This document shows, one piece after another, positions 10,512-22,679 of a stretch of DNA of 64,000 nt. The DNA is from Massospora cicadina. Lineage: Eukaryota > Entomophthoromycota > Entomophthoromycetes > Entomophthorales > Entomophthoraceae. The position numbers and the translations under genes are program-made. A model generated the notes under the pieces. It did no database searches. It saw nothing but the letters and a program-made list of their open reading frames with translations, and was not told the DNA's origin. Where the stretch lies: contig JAKSZP010012179.1 in assembly GCA_022478985.1 (NCBI GenBank), forward strand, positions 30,537-94,536. The letters run 5' to 3'. How positions within the stretch are numbered: the stretch's first letter is position 1; every line of letters begins with the position of its first letter.

Positions 10512-11661
10512 TGCAAGTCCCGGGGAACATCCCCTGTGCGTTGATTAGGCTCTTTTCCCATTCCCAAGTAAGAAGGTATTGAAGAGGGAGGCTGTACCCC
10601 TTGTTACCCAGGGTGACCTCACCCATGTGGTAGATATCACTGGGTAACAGTCCTCCCACTTTGGATCCCTCCCCCAGTGCCCACACTCACCTTAGCAAAC
10701 TAGCACATCTAATCAGGGAAATCTGCACCAAGTTCACCAAAATGAAATTGATTGGTCCAAAATTGAGTGGGAACAAGCCCAATGATTGGATCCCATATAG
10801 TCAAAAAAGGATGAAGACTAATTCATTGGCCAAAATTTCTGACAGTTTTGATTTGGTCAACACCATAATTGAAAAAATTAACCCCTCCCAAAATCATCAG
10901 GGATCAACCTGATGTGCAAAGGGAGCACCAGACACCATCAATGAGGGTTTGAAGCTCCCTTCTGGAAAATTGGGCGTTGCATCTGATGCAACGATTTTGA
11001 CTGAACAAATGGCCCAGAGACCAGGCATGGGTGGGTTGGGCATCCCAAACCTGTTTCCAACAAATTGGGACTGCCCTACGTGGGGTGTCCTTGGGGAATT
11101 CCCGCTGCTCATTGGGTCAGATGACATTGCGCTAACCATCAGAAATGCAATCAAGCCTCAGTTTGGGTGTTCAAAGTCAAGCTGACAGTGACTCAGCCTG
11201 CCGCCAAATCTTTTAATGTCAGTTCTCATTGAGCTTATCTGCACCCATCCCCACTTAATTTGCCAGTTAGGTCAAACTTGAGTGACCTGATCCTAGCTTG
11301 TTTCATCATCAATCAACCACTATTTAATCAATTTCATCGCATTATGAAAATTGTTGGTCTTTTTCCTCCTTAAATTTTCCATTAAAAACCTTTATCAAAA
11401 TTTGGTTTTTATGTTGAAAAATAAACCGTCTTTTCTGTCAACACCCACACACCCCTCAGGGTTAATGGCCGTATTCATCTGGTATTTCATTATGTGCCTG
11501 TATGAGATTCTGGCTCACTGGCAGTTATTGGCGAAACTTCTTTCCAGTTATATATCCATCATACCAGCAATAGTGCCTTTGGCATTTTGGTCTGCCGTCC
11601 AGGCGCTCCTGGCACCTAGGCTGGCAGGTCAGTCTAATTTTTATCTGCTGTTTTTATGACA
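10512..11661 (+). repeat. B-family LTR, probably solo or a truncation remnant
   Basis: TGCAAGTCCCGGGG to TTTTTATGACA, 1150 bp, matching the B LTRs end to end. TATTTAATCA at 11321 lies about 30 bp before the self-primer site (GTTGGTCTTTT, 11353), and AATAAA lies further on. Flanks are GCAGG and TCAAG, so I see no clear TSD. It holds two open stretches discussed in Part 2: 10661-11185 (one internal TGA) and the hydrophobic 11351-11659. Confidence 0.8.
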
Positions 11662-12042
11662 TCAAGGGACAATTTTAACTGTGTTGGAGTTGCGCACCAA
11701 TGCTCCAAACTGAGATGGCAAATAACAAAGCGGTCCATGGAGTTCCTGGCCTATCATATGCTGCACGTTAAGGTTTTCCAGGGTTTATCCTCCTTTCCCA
11801 TTAACTTGAATCCCCTTCATTGGTGCGGTACCACCCCAGGTCAAACCACCTTGAATAAAATTTAAATTCAAGTATTTAATTAATCAATTAAGTTAATATT
11901 ATTGTGTCATATATATAAGGAGCTTATATCTATATTTTAAACCTATAACATCTTACCAAATATAAAAAAGATTACCTTAACCCATTATAGCAGCTTTAGA
12001 ACACATCTAGTAAAAGAAAAAAAAAATCTATTTTTTTTTTTT
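11662..12042. other. Unassigned sequence
   Basis: No known gene or repeat end is recognised. TTGCGCACCAATG (near 11689) and CATTGGTGCGG (near 11818) form an imperfect inverted pair. The stretch ends in a poly-T run before the MITE. Confidence 0.4.
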
Positions 12043-12046
12043 TTAA

Positions 12047-12288
12047 CCCTTTGCACTCCACTGTCCCCTCTCAGGGGACATTGTAATTCTAGCATATCAC
12101 TTGGATGTCCCCTCTTTGGGGACAATAAAGTTTATTAATTCCCTGTAATCACTAATAAACTTTAATGTCTTCTGAGAGGGGACATCCGAGTAATATGCTA
12201 GAATTAGATGTCTCCTGAGAGGGGACAGCGGAGTGCAAAGGGCTAGAATTATGATGTCCCCTGAGAGGGGACAGCGGAGTTCAAAGGG
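12047..12288. mobile_element. piggyBac-like MITE with TTAA duplication
   Basis: The flanks are TTAA at 12043-12046 and 12289-12292, the piggyBac target. The ends are CCCTTTGCACTCC and its near reverse complement GGAGTTCAAAGGG. The body is a palindrome built from GTCCCCTCTCAGGGGAC-type hairpins, with TTTATTAAT near the centre. The right end is doubled: GCGGAGTGCAAAGGG ends at 12242 and about 46 bp further on a second version ends at the TTAA. There is no coding capacity, so it would need a transposase from elsewhere. Confidence 0.8.
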
Positions 12289-12336
12289 TTAATCACCTCT
12301 CTGCAATTTAAGGATAATTGATAACTAAATCTTATA

Positions 12337-12890
12337 CACAGTGCATTCAAAAAGTTCTGGAACTAACGTTTTAAAGACACAACTTTACAAATAAATAAAC
12401 TTTCATTTATCAAAATTTAACATACAACCTTTCCCTCTCTATATATATTTATATTGCTAAAACAATTGTTAAAAGGCATTCGCATAGTTCCTGTTTTGTA
12501 TAACCATGTTTAAATCAGCTGTCACATTCTTCTGAATTGTCTCTACTTTATCAAAAGGATGAACCTTCAGTGCCACCTTCAGATTAGAGAACAGAAAGAA
12601 GTCAGACAGAGCCAAATCTGGTGAATAGGGTGGATAGTTATAATCTGAAGGTGGCACTGAAGGTTCATCATTTTGATAAAGTAGAGACAATTCAGAAGAA
12701 TGTGACAGCTGGTTTAAACATGGTTATACAAAATAGGAATTATGTGCATACCTTTTAACAATTGTTTTAGCAATATAAATATGTATAGAGAGGGAAAGGT
12801 TGTATGTTAAATTATGATAAAAGAAAATTTATTTATTTGTAAAATTATGTCTTTAAAACGTTAGACCCAGAACTTTTTTTATGCACTGTG
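12337..12890 (-). mobile_element. Mariner fold-back element
   Basis: The terminal repeats CACAGTGCATTCAAAAAGTT and the right end (reading CACAGTGCATAAAAAAAGTT on the other strand) are flanked by TA on each side. The two halves are inverted copies of about 250 bp around a loop of about 55 bp (12590-12650). Both halves come from the 3' end of a mariner transposase gene. It would fold into one long hairpin. Confidence 0.8.
12469..12690 (-). pseudogene. Mariner transposase C-terminal fragment
   Basis: A 73-codon frame in the left arm: YPPYSPDLALSDFFLF, then LKVALK and FDKVETIQKNV. YSPDL..SDFFLF is the hallmark of the third catalytic Asp region of D34D mariner transposases (usually PDLAPSDF). Everything upstream of this block is missing, so it is only a fragment carried by a non-autonomous element. 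Confidence 0.8.
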
Positions 12891-12892
12891 TA

Positions 12893-15800
12893 TAATAAGA
12901 AAAGAATTATGATTTTTTCATATTCTTCCATTATCACATTTTTGCAGATATAAAAGATCGCATGGTACCCTTAGCTTATAAAGACAGTTAAGGCTAAACT
13001 ATTTTTAGCATCATATGATAGTGGCCCACTATTATTAGATATCACTAAATCACAAGTATAACATAGCATTTTTTGCACTTCAATAAGATTATAGTAGATA
13101 TATCTTAATTAAGAAATGTAGACATCAATATCTTAAATAGATTCTACAACTAGTAAATCATGGATGAATATAAAGTGTATTTAAATATTATCTATTTTTT
13201 AACAATTATTGAGGAGTTTATAAAAATTACGTTTATATCTAGAATAAATATATGAAAAAAGATTTACAACAAAAAATCTGACATTCATCCATATAATTAG
13301 TAAACTTTTAGAAAAGGAGGTAGTTGTATACATACTACACAAAGAAAATTTACCACTTTATTCTTTGAGAAAGGTTATAATGGCTCAAATTAACGCTCTT
13401 CGTCTGTAATCATCCTGAAGTATTCTTTTTAGTAATTTCTTATAGTGCTTACTAATATGTGATTGAAAAGTATAAAGCACATATCAAAAGTCAGACTTAG
13501 TCTTACAGATACTATCTGTGTTTAACAATAAGTTTTTCTTGCTAAAACAATTTTATAAACAATAAACATTATAGTACATATATAATATAAACTTCTTATA
13601 ATTTTTTTTAATTGCAGCAATGGTATGTCTCTCACATTTTATGATCAAGAGGAATATTTTAGCCCTATATTATGGTTTTTGGAATTGAACAAGTGAAACA
13701 CCACATGGTAAACTTTTGGTAACATACAATTTGCAATAGATTATAGATACTATTTTCTTATAGATGCAATTTGGAATGTGTGCTTTGAGTACTGTCTTCC
13801 CAGAGTGTTATTTTTTGTATATATTTTCTTTATTGCAAACTTTAAACTGCTTTTGTCTTGGAATGGTAGCTGGTTCTAAGCATTACAGTTTGTACTTTAT
13901 TTAGACCTCTAGTGGTAATTATAAAGGAGTGTAGTTTTTAAAATAACTTGTTGAGATGTCTGGCAGAAAACAGAACTAATTATTATTAAAACACCCCAAT
14001 ATAAATTACATATTATTGTTAAAAGCAAAGAGCTTAAGTTGTACAATCATAAAAACTTCTACATAAAGATGGTAGTTAAAAGGGGTGGGTTAGCGTGGAA
14101 GGAATGAAACTGAACTACTATAGTGCAGGATTTGTTCAACACTGATTTGAAACCAGTACCGTTAAAAAAACTTGTTGTGGTATATCTGTTTAAGGTTGGC
14201 ACACCCCAAATATTTATTAAAAAAATTATATACTAATTTCATATCACATAAAGTTCTTACATGAAATGAGGAGGCCAAGATATCAGATTTTGTTGAAGTT
14301 TTATCATTTTGTCTTGGCCATGTGTTAGTTACCATAGTTTAAGGTATAAATGAAACAAGAAATAGATTATTGAATGTTAAATGTATTATAAGATATATAC
14401 TTTAACAATTAATATTATGTGGGCTCATAAAGGCTGTTAAGTAGATCTTTAATCCTTATATAAGTTTTTATTAAGTTTTGAATACTATGTACATTCTTAA
14501 AGCATTTCTTACACTCCTAAGATGAATAGTGAACGCATAACAGAAGAAAAGAGAGTTAAAACCATTCATATAACAAACATATAGATATATAAAAAATTGA
14601 GAAAATAAAATCACTTATGATAAGCTGCAGATACATAGGTCATATATTCTTTTATATTTATAGATTCAAGACCACATGAAAAACTAATATAGGTGCTCAA
14701 AACCCTTTTTTAATTTTTCATATGTATTTTAGACTACAGTTCTACATAGGATAGGCTTTACTTATTTTTAGTTATATAAGATTAAGCTTTTCTTGCTGTA
14801 AGCGTCATCTTATCTAATTTTTGTTGATCACATAGATTACAAGTACAATATGACTTTTATTGTGCTCTTAACCTGGGATGAGTAAGAGGTAAAATCAAAT
14901 TAACAAAAGACCATCCAACTGTTGCAATGGGGGTGGTATGGTTTAAAAGGATAAGCTACTCAATTAGAACATTAATGCAAAACGGATTCACATATGATAA
15001 TTAAGAACTAATTTAATTACTCCAATATATCATATTGTAGGCAACATCGAAAAAAATTACCAAATCATATTGGAACTATGAAAGTTTCATTGTTTTTGGT
15101 GTAGAAGAGGCCCTGCTTTTTTAATGCAGCATGCTAAGCTATTTTAGGAAGCTTACTGGAAGTATTGAGTGTGACATTTAGATCATCAAATATATCTTAG
15201 TAGTTAGCCATAGATACTGAGGACTTAAATGCAGTTCTATCATAATTATTATAATATAAAGTAGTTTATACCAAAGCAAAAACCATAAAGTTGAAAATCC
15301 AATGTATTAATGACACGCACATGCGTTTTATTGGACATAAATTTTGTAACTATGGAAAAAGTTTTAGCCATAGAGCATCACGAGAATCTGATTCAGGATT
15401 TGCCCTAGTTTGGGTGAGTTTTATGCATTTGGGTTTGCAATATAATTGCTGGTTACAAAAATCAAATTTTAATTCCATTATTGATATTTATAAACTTATG
15501 TCTTATTGGGACTAAAGACTAATATCATTAATAATAGAAGATTTTAGAGCACCAAGCAATTTTTATTAAAACTTCTGAATTTGTGGCCAAAAAACTTTGG
15601 GATATACTAACTCCTCAGCGCTCTATCAACTGATAAGATTAATTTACCTCACATATCATTCACACATTGTTCAGAAAAGTACAATATCAAGACCTTGTTA
15701 TATTACCTCTATCAGTTGCTACCCAAAATTACTCATATATGAACCTTGTTTCTTTTTTTAGTACTAGATGGTCCCATGAACCTTGTTTTTTTTCCAATAT

Positions 15801-16109
15801 TAGACTAGGATTCACTATCCTATGATGCTTCCAGATTTAATCAAGAATATTTCCCTCATCTATATTTTCTTAATAAACCCTGGTACTTTACATAGCACCA
15901 ATTGTTTATATAAAAGCAGATAAATCTTTATGACAAATTTTTAAAGATTTCTTCAACCACTGATCCATTAATTAGGTTAAGTCTCACCATAATAAGTCAA
16001 AGTCAACCATTGCCTTAATAATTCTCATTCCATTAAAAAGTGTAAGTCCAGATGATCAGCCCCTTTAGTTGAATCATAAGAAATTCGCACATAGAAGCAA
16101 GAAAAGACC
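12893..16109. other. AT-rich stretch of about 3.2 kb, no gene seen
   Basis: Long low-GC sequence with no recognisable coding region. The longest open frame is 74 codons (15291-15515) and resembles no family I know. I see no LTR pair, terminal repeat or RNA gene. It may be unique or anciently decayed DNA between the TE clusters. Confidence 0.55.
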
Positions 16110-16609
16110 TGTTATAAATTTGGCATAATCTTTGATATATGCTGTAAGGGATTTTGCACAGGGTTTGACCCACTGAACGCTAGGACCAACAATATGGTGA
16201 TCGTTGCTGTTGAAACAACAGAATGAACTTATTTAATAAATATGGAGCACTTGCTCCCACTATACACTTTTTTATTTGATATAATAACTACAGTGGATCC
16301 TTGCTGTTCCGTCACTCTAAACTATTAACAACCTTCTCTCTCAACCATCTCATCTTGATTATATTGTAGTGACTTCAGACGATACCACTTTCATGGCTTA
16401 GTAATTCAATTCGCCATATCTCATTGGTTCCATCAATTCTTCACTTGTTAATTTCATGATCGCCTAATTTGAAGCAATTTCCCAACAACCCATTATCGCC
16501 TCATTTTGAGGCGCTTGAATAATCATAACTCATATCAAACTCAATGGATTTCATCCATTCCGCCATATCAACTTAGGGCTTATCATCCAGCCATATCAGA
16601 ATCGCAACT
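16110..16609 (-). repeat. C1 3' LTR
   Basis: Minus-strand LTR of 500 bp. The sense start AGTTGCGATTCTGATATGG aligns with TGTCACGATTCTG in the 5' LTR; the ancestral start was probably TGTTGCG. The sense end is ATTTATAACA. The preceding purine tract (16610-16623) fixes the boundary. ATATTTATTAAATAAG in the middle may serve as TATA and poly(A) signals. Confidence 0.8.
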
Positions 16610-16623
16610 TTATCCCCCCTTTG
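16610..16623 (-). promoter_or_regulatory. C1 polypurine tract
   Basis: On the minus strand it reads CAAAGGGGGGATAA, directly before the 3' LTR. It is the plus-strand primer site. C2 has the matching CAAAGGGGGGGTAA at 61027-61040. Confidence 0.8.
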
Positions 16624-16779
16624 ACTGGATGATAAGGCTCCTATTGCTTATACTCCCAGAGGAACTTCACATGCACTTGGTTGATGATCCAACTGCTAGT
16701 GGGGTCCTTGATAGTATATGCATCTGTACCTGTGTTCTCAATAACTTTTTGGCCCAATCCAGATACTAGCCAGCTCGTG

Positions 16780-17700
16780 TTTCCACATTAACCCATGTTA
16801 ATTGTGGAATAGAACCATGTCTCCATCTTTGAACTGTGCTAGGCCACTTCGCTGTACTTGGTCAGCAGCCTGGTTTTTGATTCTCTTAGCTAAGCTGAAT
16901 GAGTATGTTTCAGTTTGTAATCTAATCATCATATTTGTTGGGGGCAGTCAAATAGTGTTGCGGATCCATCCCACAGGCGTCCTCTACAAAAGCATATAGA
17001 AGCGCAGGCAGATTGGGGTGACGTCCATAAAGCTTTTGGAATAGGCTTTTCCCTGTGGCAGAATGGTAGCAAATGTTGTAGGAAAAAAACCGCGATAGAA
17101 AGGAGGGTACTCTAATAAGAGGGCCTATCCATAACCAACTTCCATAGTATGTTTGCCAGGGTCCCAATGACCCATTCAACCATTCCTTTAGACTTAAGGG
17201 TATATGGGGTTGCTAGAACCCCACGGATGGCCATCATTTCGTTGAGCTTGGGAAGTATGTGAGAGGTTAAATTAGTGCCATTGTTGGTAAGGATAAACTG
17301 CAGGCAGCTGTGATGCTGAATGATGCATTCCATTACAAACTTAGCCACAATAACTGCCCACAATTATGAATAGCCCACACCTCAACCCACCTGGTCAAAT
17401 GGTCAATTGCCACCAGTATATACTTGGACCAGTTAGCTCCCGTTGGCAGAGGGCTGACGACATCAAGGGAAACTGTATGCCAAGCAAAGTGCAGCTATAC
17501 TAACTGGTATGAGGTTTTCTGGTGGAATGGCTTTTCCACTTGATACTGGTGACAGGAAGAGATAGTATCAAGCACATCGAAGTTCATGATTTCTCAGTAA
17601 TACTGAGGACACAATAATTCTAACGTCTTGCACACGCCACCATGCCCAACTGCCCTATGTGCACTCATGATAGTGTTAGGCTGCTTTGAGGTCGCGGAAA
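16780..17700 (-). pseudogene. C1 integrase, degraded
   Basis: Integrase pieces: 17363-17112 holds core sequence (VAKFVMECIIQH, FILTNNGTNLTSHI; the second catalytic Asp appears changed, TNNGTN for the usual SDNGxN) and TPYTLKSKGMVEWV with the Glu. 17179-16922 continues with the post-core part (YHSATGKSLFQKLYGRHP). A DGDMVLF-like segment near 16820 marks the C-terminal domain. It contains stops and frame changes. The homologous region in C2 is 61240-62350. Confidence 0.75.
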
Positions 17701-17879
17701 GTTTACTGTTGAGTTGCTGATTCACTTGTACAACTCACTATTTTGCTGGAAAGTATTGTCTCACATTTCATTCAACGCCTTGATGACTTGGGGCGGCTCA
17801 TCATCATACTTTCCGCTGAGCATCTTGTCATACATAATATCGCTCAAATCCTCTGTAACTGCAATAGTTGGTAGCCTTG

Positions 17880-19315
17880 AAAAGCAATCAGCATTCTGGT
17901 TTTTGATCCTGGTCGGTGAAGGATCTCAAAGTTGTAAGCCTGTAGTTTAAGGGCCCATCATGCTAGATGGCCCTCAGGCTCCTTAAGGTTTTGCAGCTAG
18001 CGTAATGAGGCGTGATCCATTACAACTTTAAACTTTACACCATGCAATATACTCTGAATTGATTTTAAGAGTAAATCACTGCTAAGCACTCTCGCTCAGT
18101 CACAGTATAATTACACCCATGGCTATTCAGGCTTCAGCTGCAGTACGCCGCTGGGTGCTCCTCCCCCTCATCATCTTTTTGGGACAGAACTGCCCCCACA
18201 GTGGAAAGAGATGCATCTGTCTGTACAATAAAATTCTTTTTTAAAATTTGAGTAGCGTAGCACTGGCGCATTGATCAACGCTGTTCAAAGAGTATCAAAG
18301 GAGCGTTGACAGTGCTCTGTCCATTCAAAAGTGGCGTCCTTTTTTAATTTAAACAGCAGACCTCAAATACAACTAAAGTTTGGTATGAAGTGGCGATAGT
18401 AGCCAACCATCCCTAAAAATACTTGTATATCTTGCTTACTACTTGGTGTAGTCATCTTTTGAATGGCCTCCACTTTAGCTGGTTGGAGCCTCATCCCTGT
18501 TGCATCAACTACAAACCCGAGGTACTCTAGCTGATCCTTGAAAAAGTGGCATTTCTGGGGTTTTATTTTGATGTTGGCCTCAGCCAACCGGCGGAATACC
18601 TCTTCCAAATGGTTAAGGTGCTCAGAAAACGTGAGGAAAAAACTTTGATATTGTCAAAGTAAACAAGAACGCATGACAGCTTCAAGTTGCCAAGGATAAT
18701 GTTCATTGCCCATTGGAAAGTAGCTGGGGCATTACACAGCTCTTGTGGCATATGTGTCAGTTGAAAAAGCCCTTTGAAATGATAATGGCACATTTTTATT
18801 CCGCCTCAGGTAACTCAATATGCCAATAGACAGATATTAAATCCATTGCGGAGAAGTAATGAGCTCCCCCCAACTGGTCCAACGCATTGTCAATTTGTGG
18901 CAAGGGGTATGAGTCCTTTTTTGTAATGTTGTTAAGCTTGCAGTAGTCTATTACTACTCATTTGGTACCATCCTTCTTTTTGACAATTAGGACAGGGGAA
19001 GCATATGGGCTATTTTTGGTTCAAGACTTCCTTGCTCAAACAGTTTATGGATTTCTTCTGTGACAACTTCTTCCGCTGCTCTAAATCAGCGGATTGGCTA
19101 AGATCTGATGGGGGATGATCCCCAGTGTCCACTTGATGGATCACTCCATGTGCGCACCCTAAATTATGATCATTGACAGCAAAGATCTCTTTGTGTTTTT
19201 GAAATAAGGCTTCCACTTGATCTTTCTGGTCTTTTGTTAACCCCATTAAATTTTCACATGGTACAACCGCCATTATGACAAGCTGTGATTGAATAGGCAG
19301 ACCAAATTCATCCAA
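17880..19315 (-). pseudogene. C1 reverse transcriptase and RNase H
   Basis: 19315-19010 is the protease-RT linker (TKDQKDQVEALFQKHKEIFA). The RT palm at 18793-18563 has the active site YFDN in VLVYFDNIKVF, where YxDD is normal. 18608-18363 gives the thumb and connection (YLGFVVDATGM, FLGMVGYYRHFIPNFS). RNase H follows to about 17880. Several stops and frame changes make this copy inactive. Confidence 0.85.
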
Positions 19316-19599
19316 TGATCTGAGCTCATGAACCCAGAGGACCTCTTCAGATGGGATGAAATGTAAATATGCAACTTTTTGGTGTCAGCAGATTTTCATC
19401 GGTTTATCCTGAAGATTTGCTACTAGGACCTTGAACTCCCCATGCCCCAGAAGGATAATGCCTGGGGCCATCTGGGGCTTGAGTCGTGATTGCTGATAGG
19501 GCCCAATGACCTCCCCATATATCCCAGCAGGCACTTCCACCTCTAACTCAGTGCTTATGATTACTTGGTGTCCAGAGGGATTAGATATAGGCCAGAAGC

Positions 19600-20110
19600 T
19601 CTAATTGGTAGCCCTTGATATTAATAAAATTGGTGAGGAAGGACCCAGGTCTTGCTCTTTAGTCAATGATAGCAAACTAAACCACCCCATCACCATATGC
19701 AAGGTTAATGTGAATCATGTGTACTGGATCCTTTGGCATTCCACTGGAAGTGAAGTAGATTGAGATCCTCTGCCCCAGAATTTTTAAATGTCTCCGCTGA
19801 CATATCAACAACAGCCCCAAAGTGGCGCATAAAAGCGGTTCCAATTAACAGGTTATAGTTATCGTTTATGACTCTATAGCTGGAGCTACAATGACAATTG
19901 ACCCAAACCGCAAAGGTAGCACGCTGTATGCTCCTTCAGAGACTGTGCTTTCCGCGCCTGCAGTCCCATACACCATATATGCTCCACGTCAGGCTTTAAT
20001 GCCAACTTTGACACCAACTTTGTGGACACTATGTTGATTAAGCACCCGTATCAATTATCATGTGAACTCAGATTTTTGCTTTAACAGTGTCATAGTAAGT
20101 ACATTCAGAG
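19600..20110 (-). pseudogene. C1 aspartic protease region
   Basis: The minus strand at 20055-20041 reads ATTGATACGGGTGCT, giving IDTGA, the retropepsin active-site loop. A stop follows at once. Downstream sequence to about 19600 has the spacing expected for a retroviral-type protease but is poorly preserved. It lies between the gag knuckle and the RT linker, as in other gypsy elements. Confidence 0.65.
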
Positions 20111-20522
20111 TAAGGTGCATCTGATTGTTAAAACATGGACATGTAACTGATCTCTTTTTCCAAGGAAGCTCATAAAACCCTTCCCACTTTAGGGTATTCT
20201 TTTATAATAGCGTCCACAGGGAGGGCCGCGTTTACCCCTTTTAAAAGAAGCCTATCAGCTAATGGATCTGGTTCATCTGTAGATAGGTAATCGAACAATT
20301 GACAAGCATAAGGCTTTTGTTGCTCCTGTGAGCCTGCTTCCGCCATGTCCATGAATTGTGTTCATGTCAGCACATTTACCCCTCCAACTGGCTGCTGATA
20401 TAGAAAGGCATCATCATGCCAAGAAACTTCCACTGATTGTACAGGAATAGGTTCAGGTGGGACGTTTTAAGTCAGAATAGCTGAGGTAGAAAGTCCCATC
20501 TCTACTCCGCTCTGACTTTTCC

Positions 20523-20723
20523 CTAATTATACTGCTTCCATGGTAGGTACTGAACCCGACGATTACAATAACTCTTAGCCAGGTGCCCAGAGCAACCGCA
20601 CAAAAAGCAAGTGACCCCATAAGACCTGAGTCTTGATTGTTGTATAATGGGCCACCCCAAAAGTTGGGCTAATATCAAACAGTGTAACCAGGCCCCTCCC
20701 AATAGGTGAACCGCTGTTGGCAA
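20523..20723 (-). pseudogene. C1 Gag nucleocapsid (zinc knuckle)
   Basis: Translation includes VTCFLCGCSGHLAKSYCNRR, a CX2CX4HX5C knuckle; the usual spacing is HX4C, so one residue seems inserted. This would bind the element RNA. It follows the Gag capsid-side sequence at 20850-21051 and precedes the protease at about 20050. Confidence 0.75.
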
Positions 20724-20849
20724 CTTGGTTGGAAGCGAGACTTGTAATAATAATAAGGCCAGGGGATGCCCACCAGACGCTGAACAGGGAGGGATAATTA
20801 CTCCAAAGAAACAAGGCTAGCAGCGGAGGCAATAGGTTTCCGCTCTATA

Positions 20850-21056
20850 TTGAGTGGAGGGAAGGTAGTGGATAGACGGCGTAGATTTTTAATAAGTTTA
20901 AGCAAAGGTACGTCAATTTCTAATTATGGAATCATGGAATTAAAAAACTCACAGTATGGCTTCACAGCGGAGGTCAATGCTATGCTTATGTCAAATTCTG
21001 TTAAAATTACTGCCCCAAATAACACATGGGCTTTTTCTGAAAAACGATCAGCAAAC
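20850..21056 (-). pseudogene. C1 Gag, middle part (downstream of E1)
   Basis: Minus-strand reading gives FADRFSEKAHVLFGAVILTEF, then SAVKPYCEFF. It joins to 27480-27811 across the E1 insertion in one frame, which supports the E1 boundaries. Homology is to Gag capsid only by position and pattern. Confidence 0.6.
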
Positions 21057-21714
21057 TGTAACGGATCAGGAGGCACCTGTTCCATACATTGTTTTGGATT
21101 GAGTGGCGTTCAATCTGAGTGTGGCCCTGATTAAACAAGCATTGAACTTGGGAAGGTCGGAGCTGGGAAAATTCGCCATCCTGAACCCAAATCACATCCG
21201 TGGAATGATGATGGGCTTACACGCAGCATGGATGGTGATCTGTTGGGATGAGGAATCTTTGCTAAGGATGTATTGGTCAGAGTTCATAAGAGCTTAACTG
21301 AAAAGAGGCTTATTCCATACTAGCAGTGTACTATTTAGGGGAGGACGTCGCAGCCCTGAAGGGCAGTTGCATCTTCTATGAGGAAAAATGAAAATCGAAT
21401 GAAGGATAATTTGCTAGCTTGAGAAAAACCATTAATTTTAAGTAAAAAAAATTAAGCAGATCAAATCAGAGTTATGAGATCAACCAGTGAGCTTGGTGTG
21501 GCGTTGGCATTGTTCTTGGCCCTTTCCTGGTCCCAGACTTTGCTGCTGATGTGTAGCGTCATGGGAACAGTGGTATAAAAATATGTGGCAATGACGAGGC
21601 ATGGCGGTCAGGTTTGGGGATGGGCTTCTGCAGACCTTTCCCTAGTATGGTCAGTGACATGGCTCTTACTGCCCAATTCATTTGTTGCATATTGGCGCGA
21701 ACCATCCTGTTACA
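21057..21714 (+). repeat. E1 5' LTR
   Basis: TGTAACGGATCAGG to CATCCTGTTACA, 658 bp. TATTTAG lies about 30 bp before the self-primer region, which here reads AGTTGCATCT (21365-21374), one mismatch from the pairing sequence. The first 240 bp stay largely open in the frame that continues the chromodomain in the 3' copy. Confidence 0.9.
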
Positions 21715-21716
21715 TT

Positions 21717-21726
21717 AGACGCAACT
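21717..21726 (+). promoter_or_regulatory. E1 self-primer binding site
   Basis: AGACGCAACT lies two bases (TT) after the 5' LTR. It is the exact reverse complement of AGTTGCGTCT inside the E1 3' LTR (27131-27140), which starts about 33 bp after the TATTTAG box, i.e. near the expected RNA 5' end. No tRNA-type TGG begins the site. This is the Tf1-style self-priming layout. Confidence 0.7.
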
Positions 21727-22039
21727 CAAACACTTTTCTGTCAGTTTTGTGGGGCCCCAATAAGAGTTGGTGGCTTCAGGAGGGGAGGAATGGTACCATC
21801 ATGTGTTGACGGTGGTGATGGTGAGCTTCTCACTTATGTTCATAATAAGAGAGGTGGTTTGAGTGTGTGGTGCGAGACCCATAAAGATGGAGGAATGCCA
21901 GGGAGGTCCTACATCTCCAAAAGGCCGGGATGCTTTGCCCATGGAAGCTTTGGAGAAGTCCCACAAGTGGCGTCATAAAACCATTTTCAGGCGCAGTTGG
22001 CTTAAGCAACGGGTGGGGAGACTCCCTTCTCATTGAAGA

Positions 22040-22432
22040 TTGTGCAAATTGTGGAGGCACTACCCCTCAGAACTGGCCAGGTGGGTAAAAGGGTTGGTTG
22101 AGGAACAAGGACGCCTCCCTGGATCCATGAATGAGTGTTTTAATTGGATCAACTATACTGCCTGTCTGGATGAGGTGCAGGATGAAGCGTGGTCAGCTTT
22201 GCTGATGGTATGTCAGGGATGAGGATTGATTGAAGAATATTGGTGGATATTCCGCCCATTGGCAAAAGCAGCGGGAGTCTCAGATTCACAATCATCACAA
22301 ATGTTCAGACTAGGGCTGCAAGTGGATATGTTAGCCGCCATGGTGGCTGCTAAGGTTCAGAGTTCGTTGGTGGAGGAAACTGCATTGGCGGTGCATGTGG
22401 AGAAACAATTGGCCTTGGAGTGTACCTGGTGA
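22040..22432 (+). pseudogene. E1 Gag fragment
   Basis: Two open stretches in sequence (22040-22222 and 22226-22432): SELARWVKGLVEEQGRLPG, then WWIFRPLAKAAGVSDSQ and FRLGLQVDMLAAMVAAKV. The 'RPLAKAAGVS ... F..GL..D..AA' pattern is that of the capsid C-terminal part in chromovirus Gag. No zinc knuckle is seen downstream. The protease-like motif follows at about 22730. Confidence 0.6.
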
Positions 22433-22679
22433 GAAGATTTGATGTCCCTGGGAAGGGTCCAGCCCCCTTGTGGCCAGCAGAGGACGGGGAGGTAAGCAGG
22501 GATCACCCTGGAACTTAAGAAATATCCATGAGGATTCTGTCAGTAAAACGGTGAAGAGTTGGGAAGAAAAGGTCATGGACCTGGGAAGAGTTATAGTCCT
22601 AGACCTACCTTACCTGCAAATTTGCAATCTGAGAGTGCTTTAAACATTATATCTACTTCTTTACTTTATCCTAGGTTAT

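Noticed and set aside
12060..12290. CRISPR-like array from the repeated GGGGAC blocks
   Set aside because: The repeats are inverted hairpin arms in a TTAA-flanked MITE, without regular spacers, in a eukaryotic genome.
15291..15515. 74-codon ORF as a small gene
   Set aside because: It lies in AT-rich DNA, has no similarity I recognise and no supporting signals; such lengths are expected by chance.
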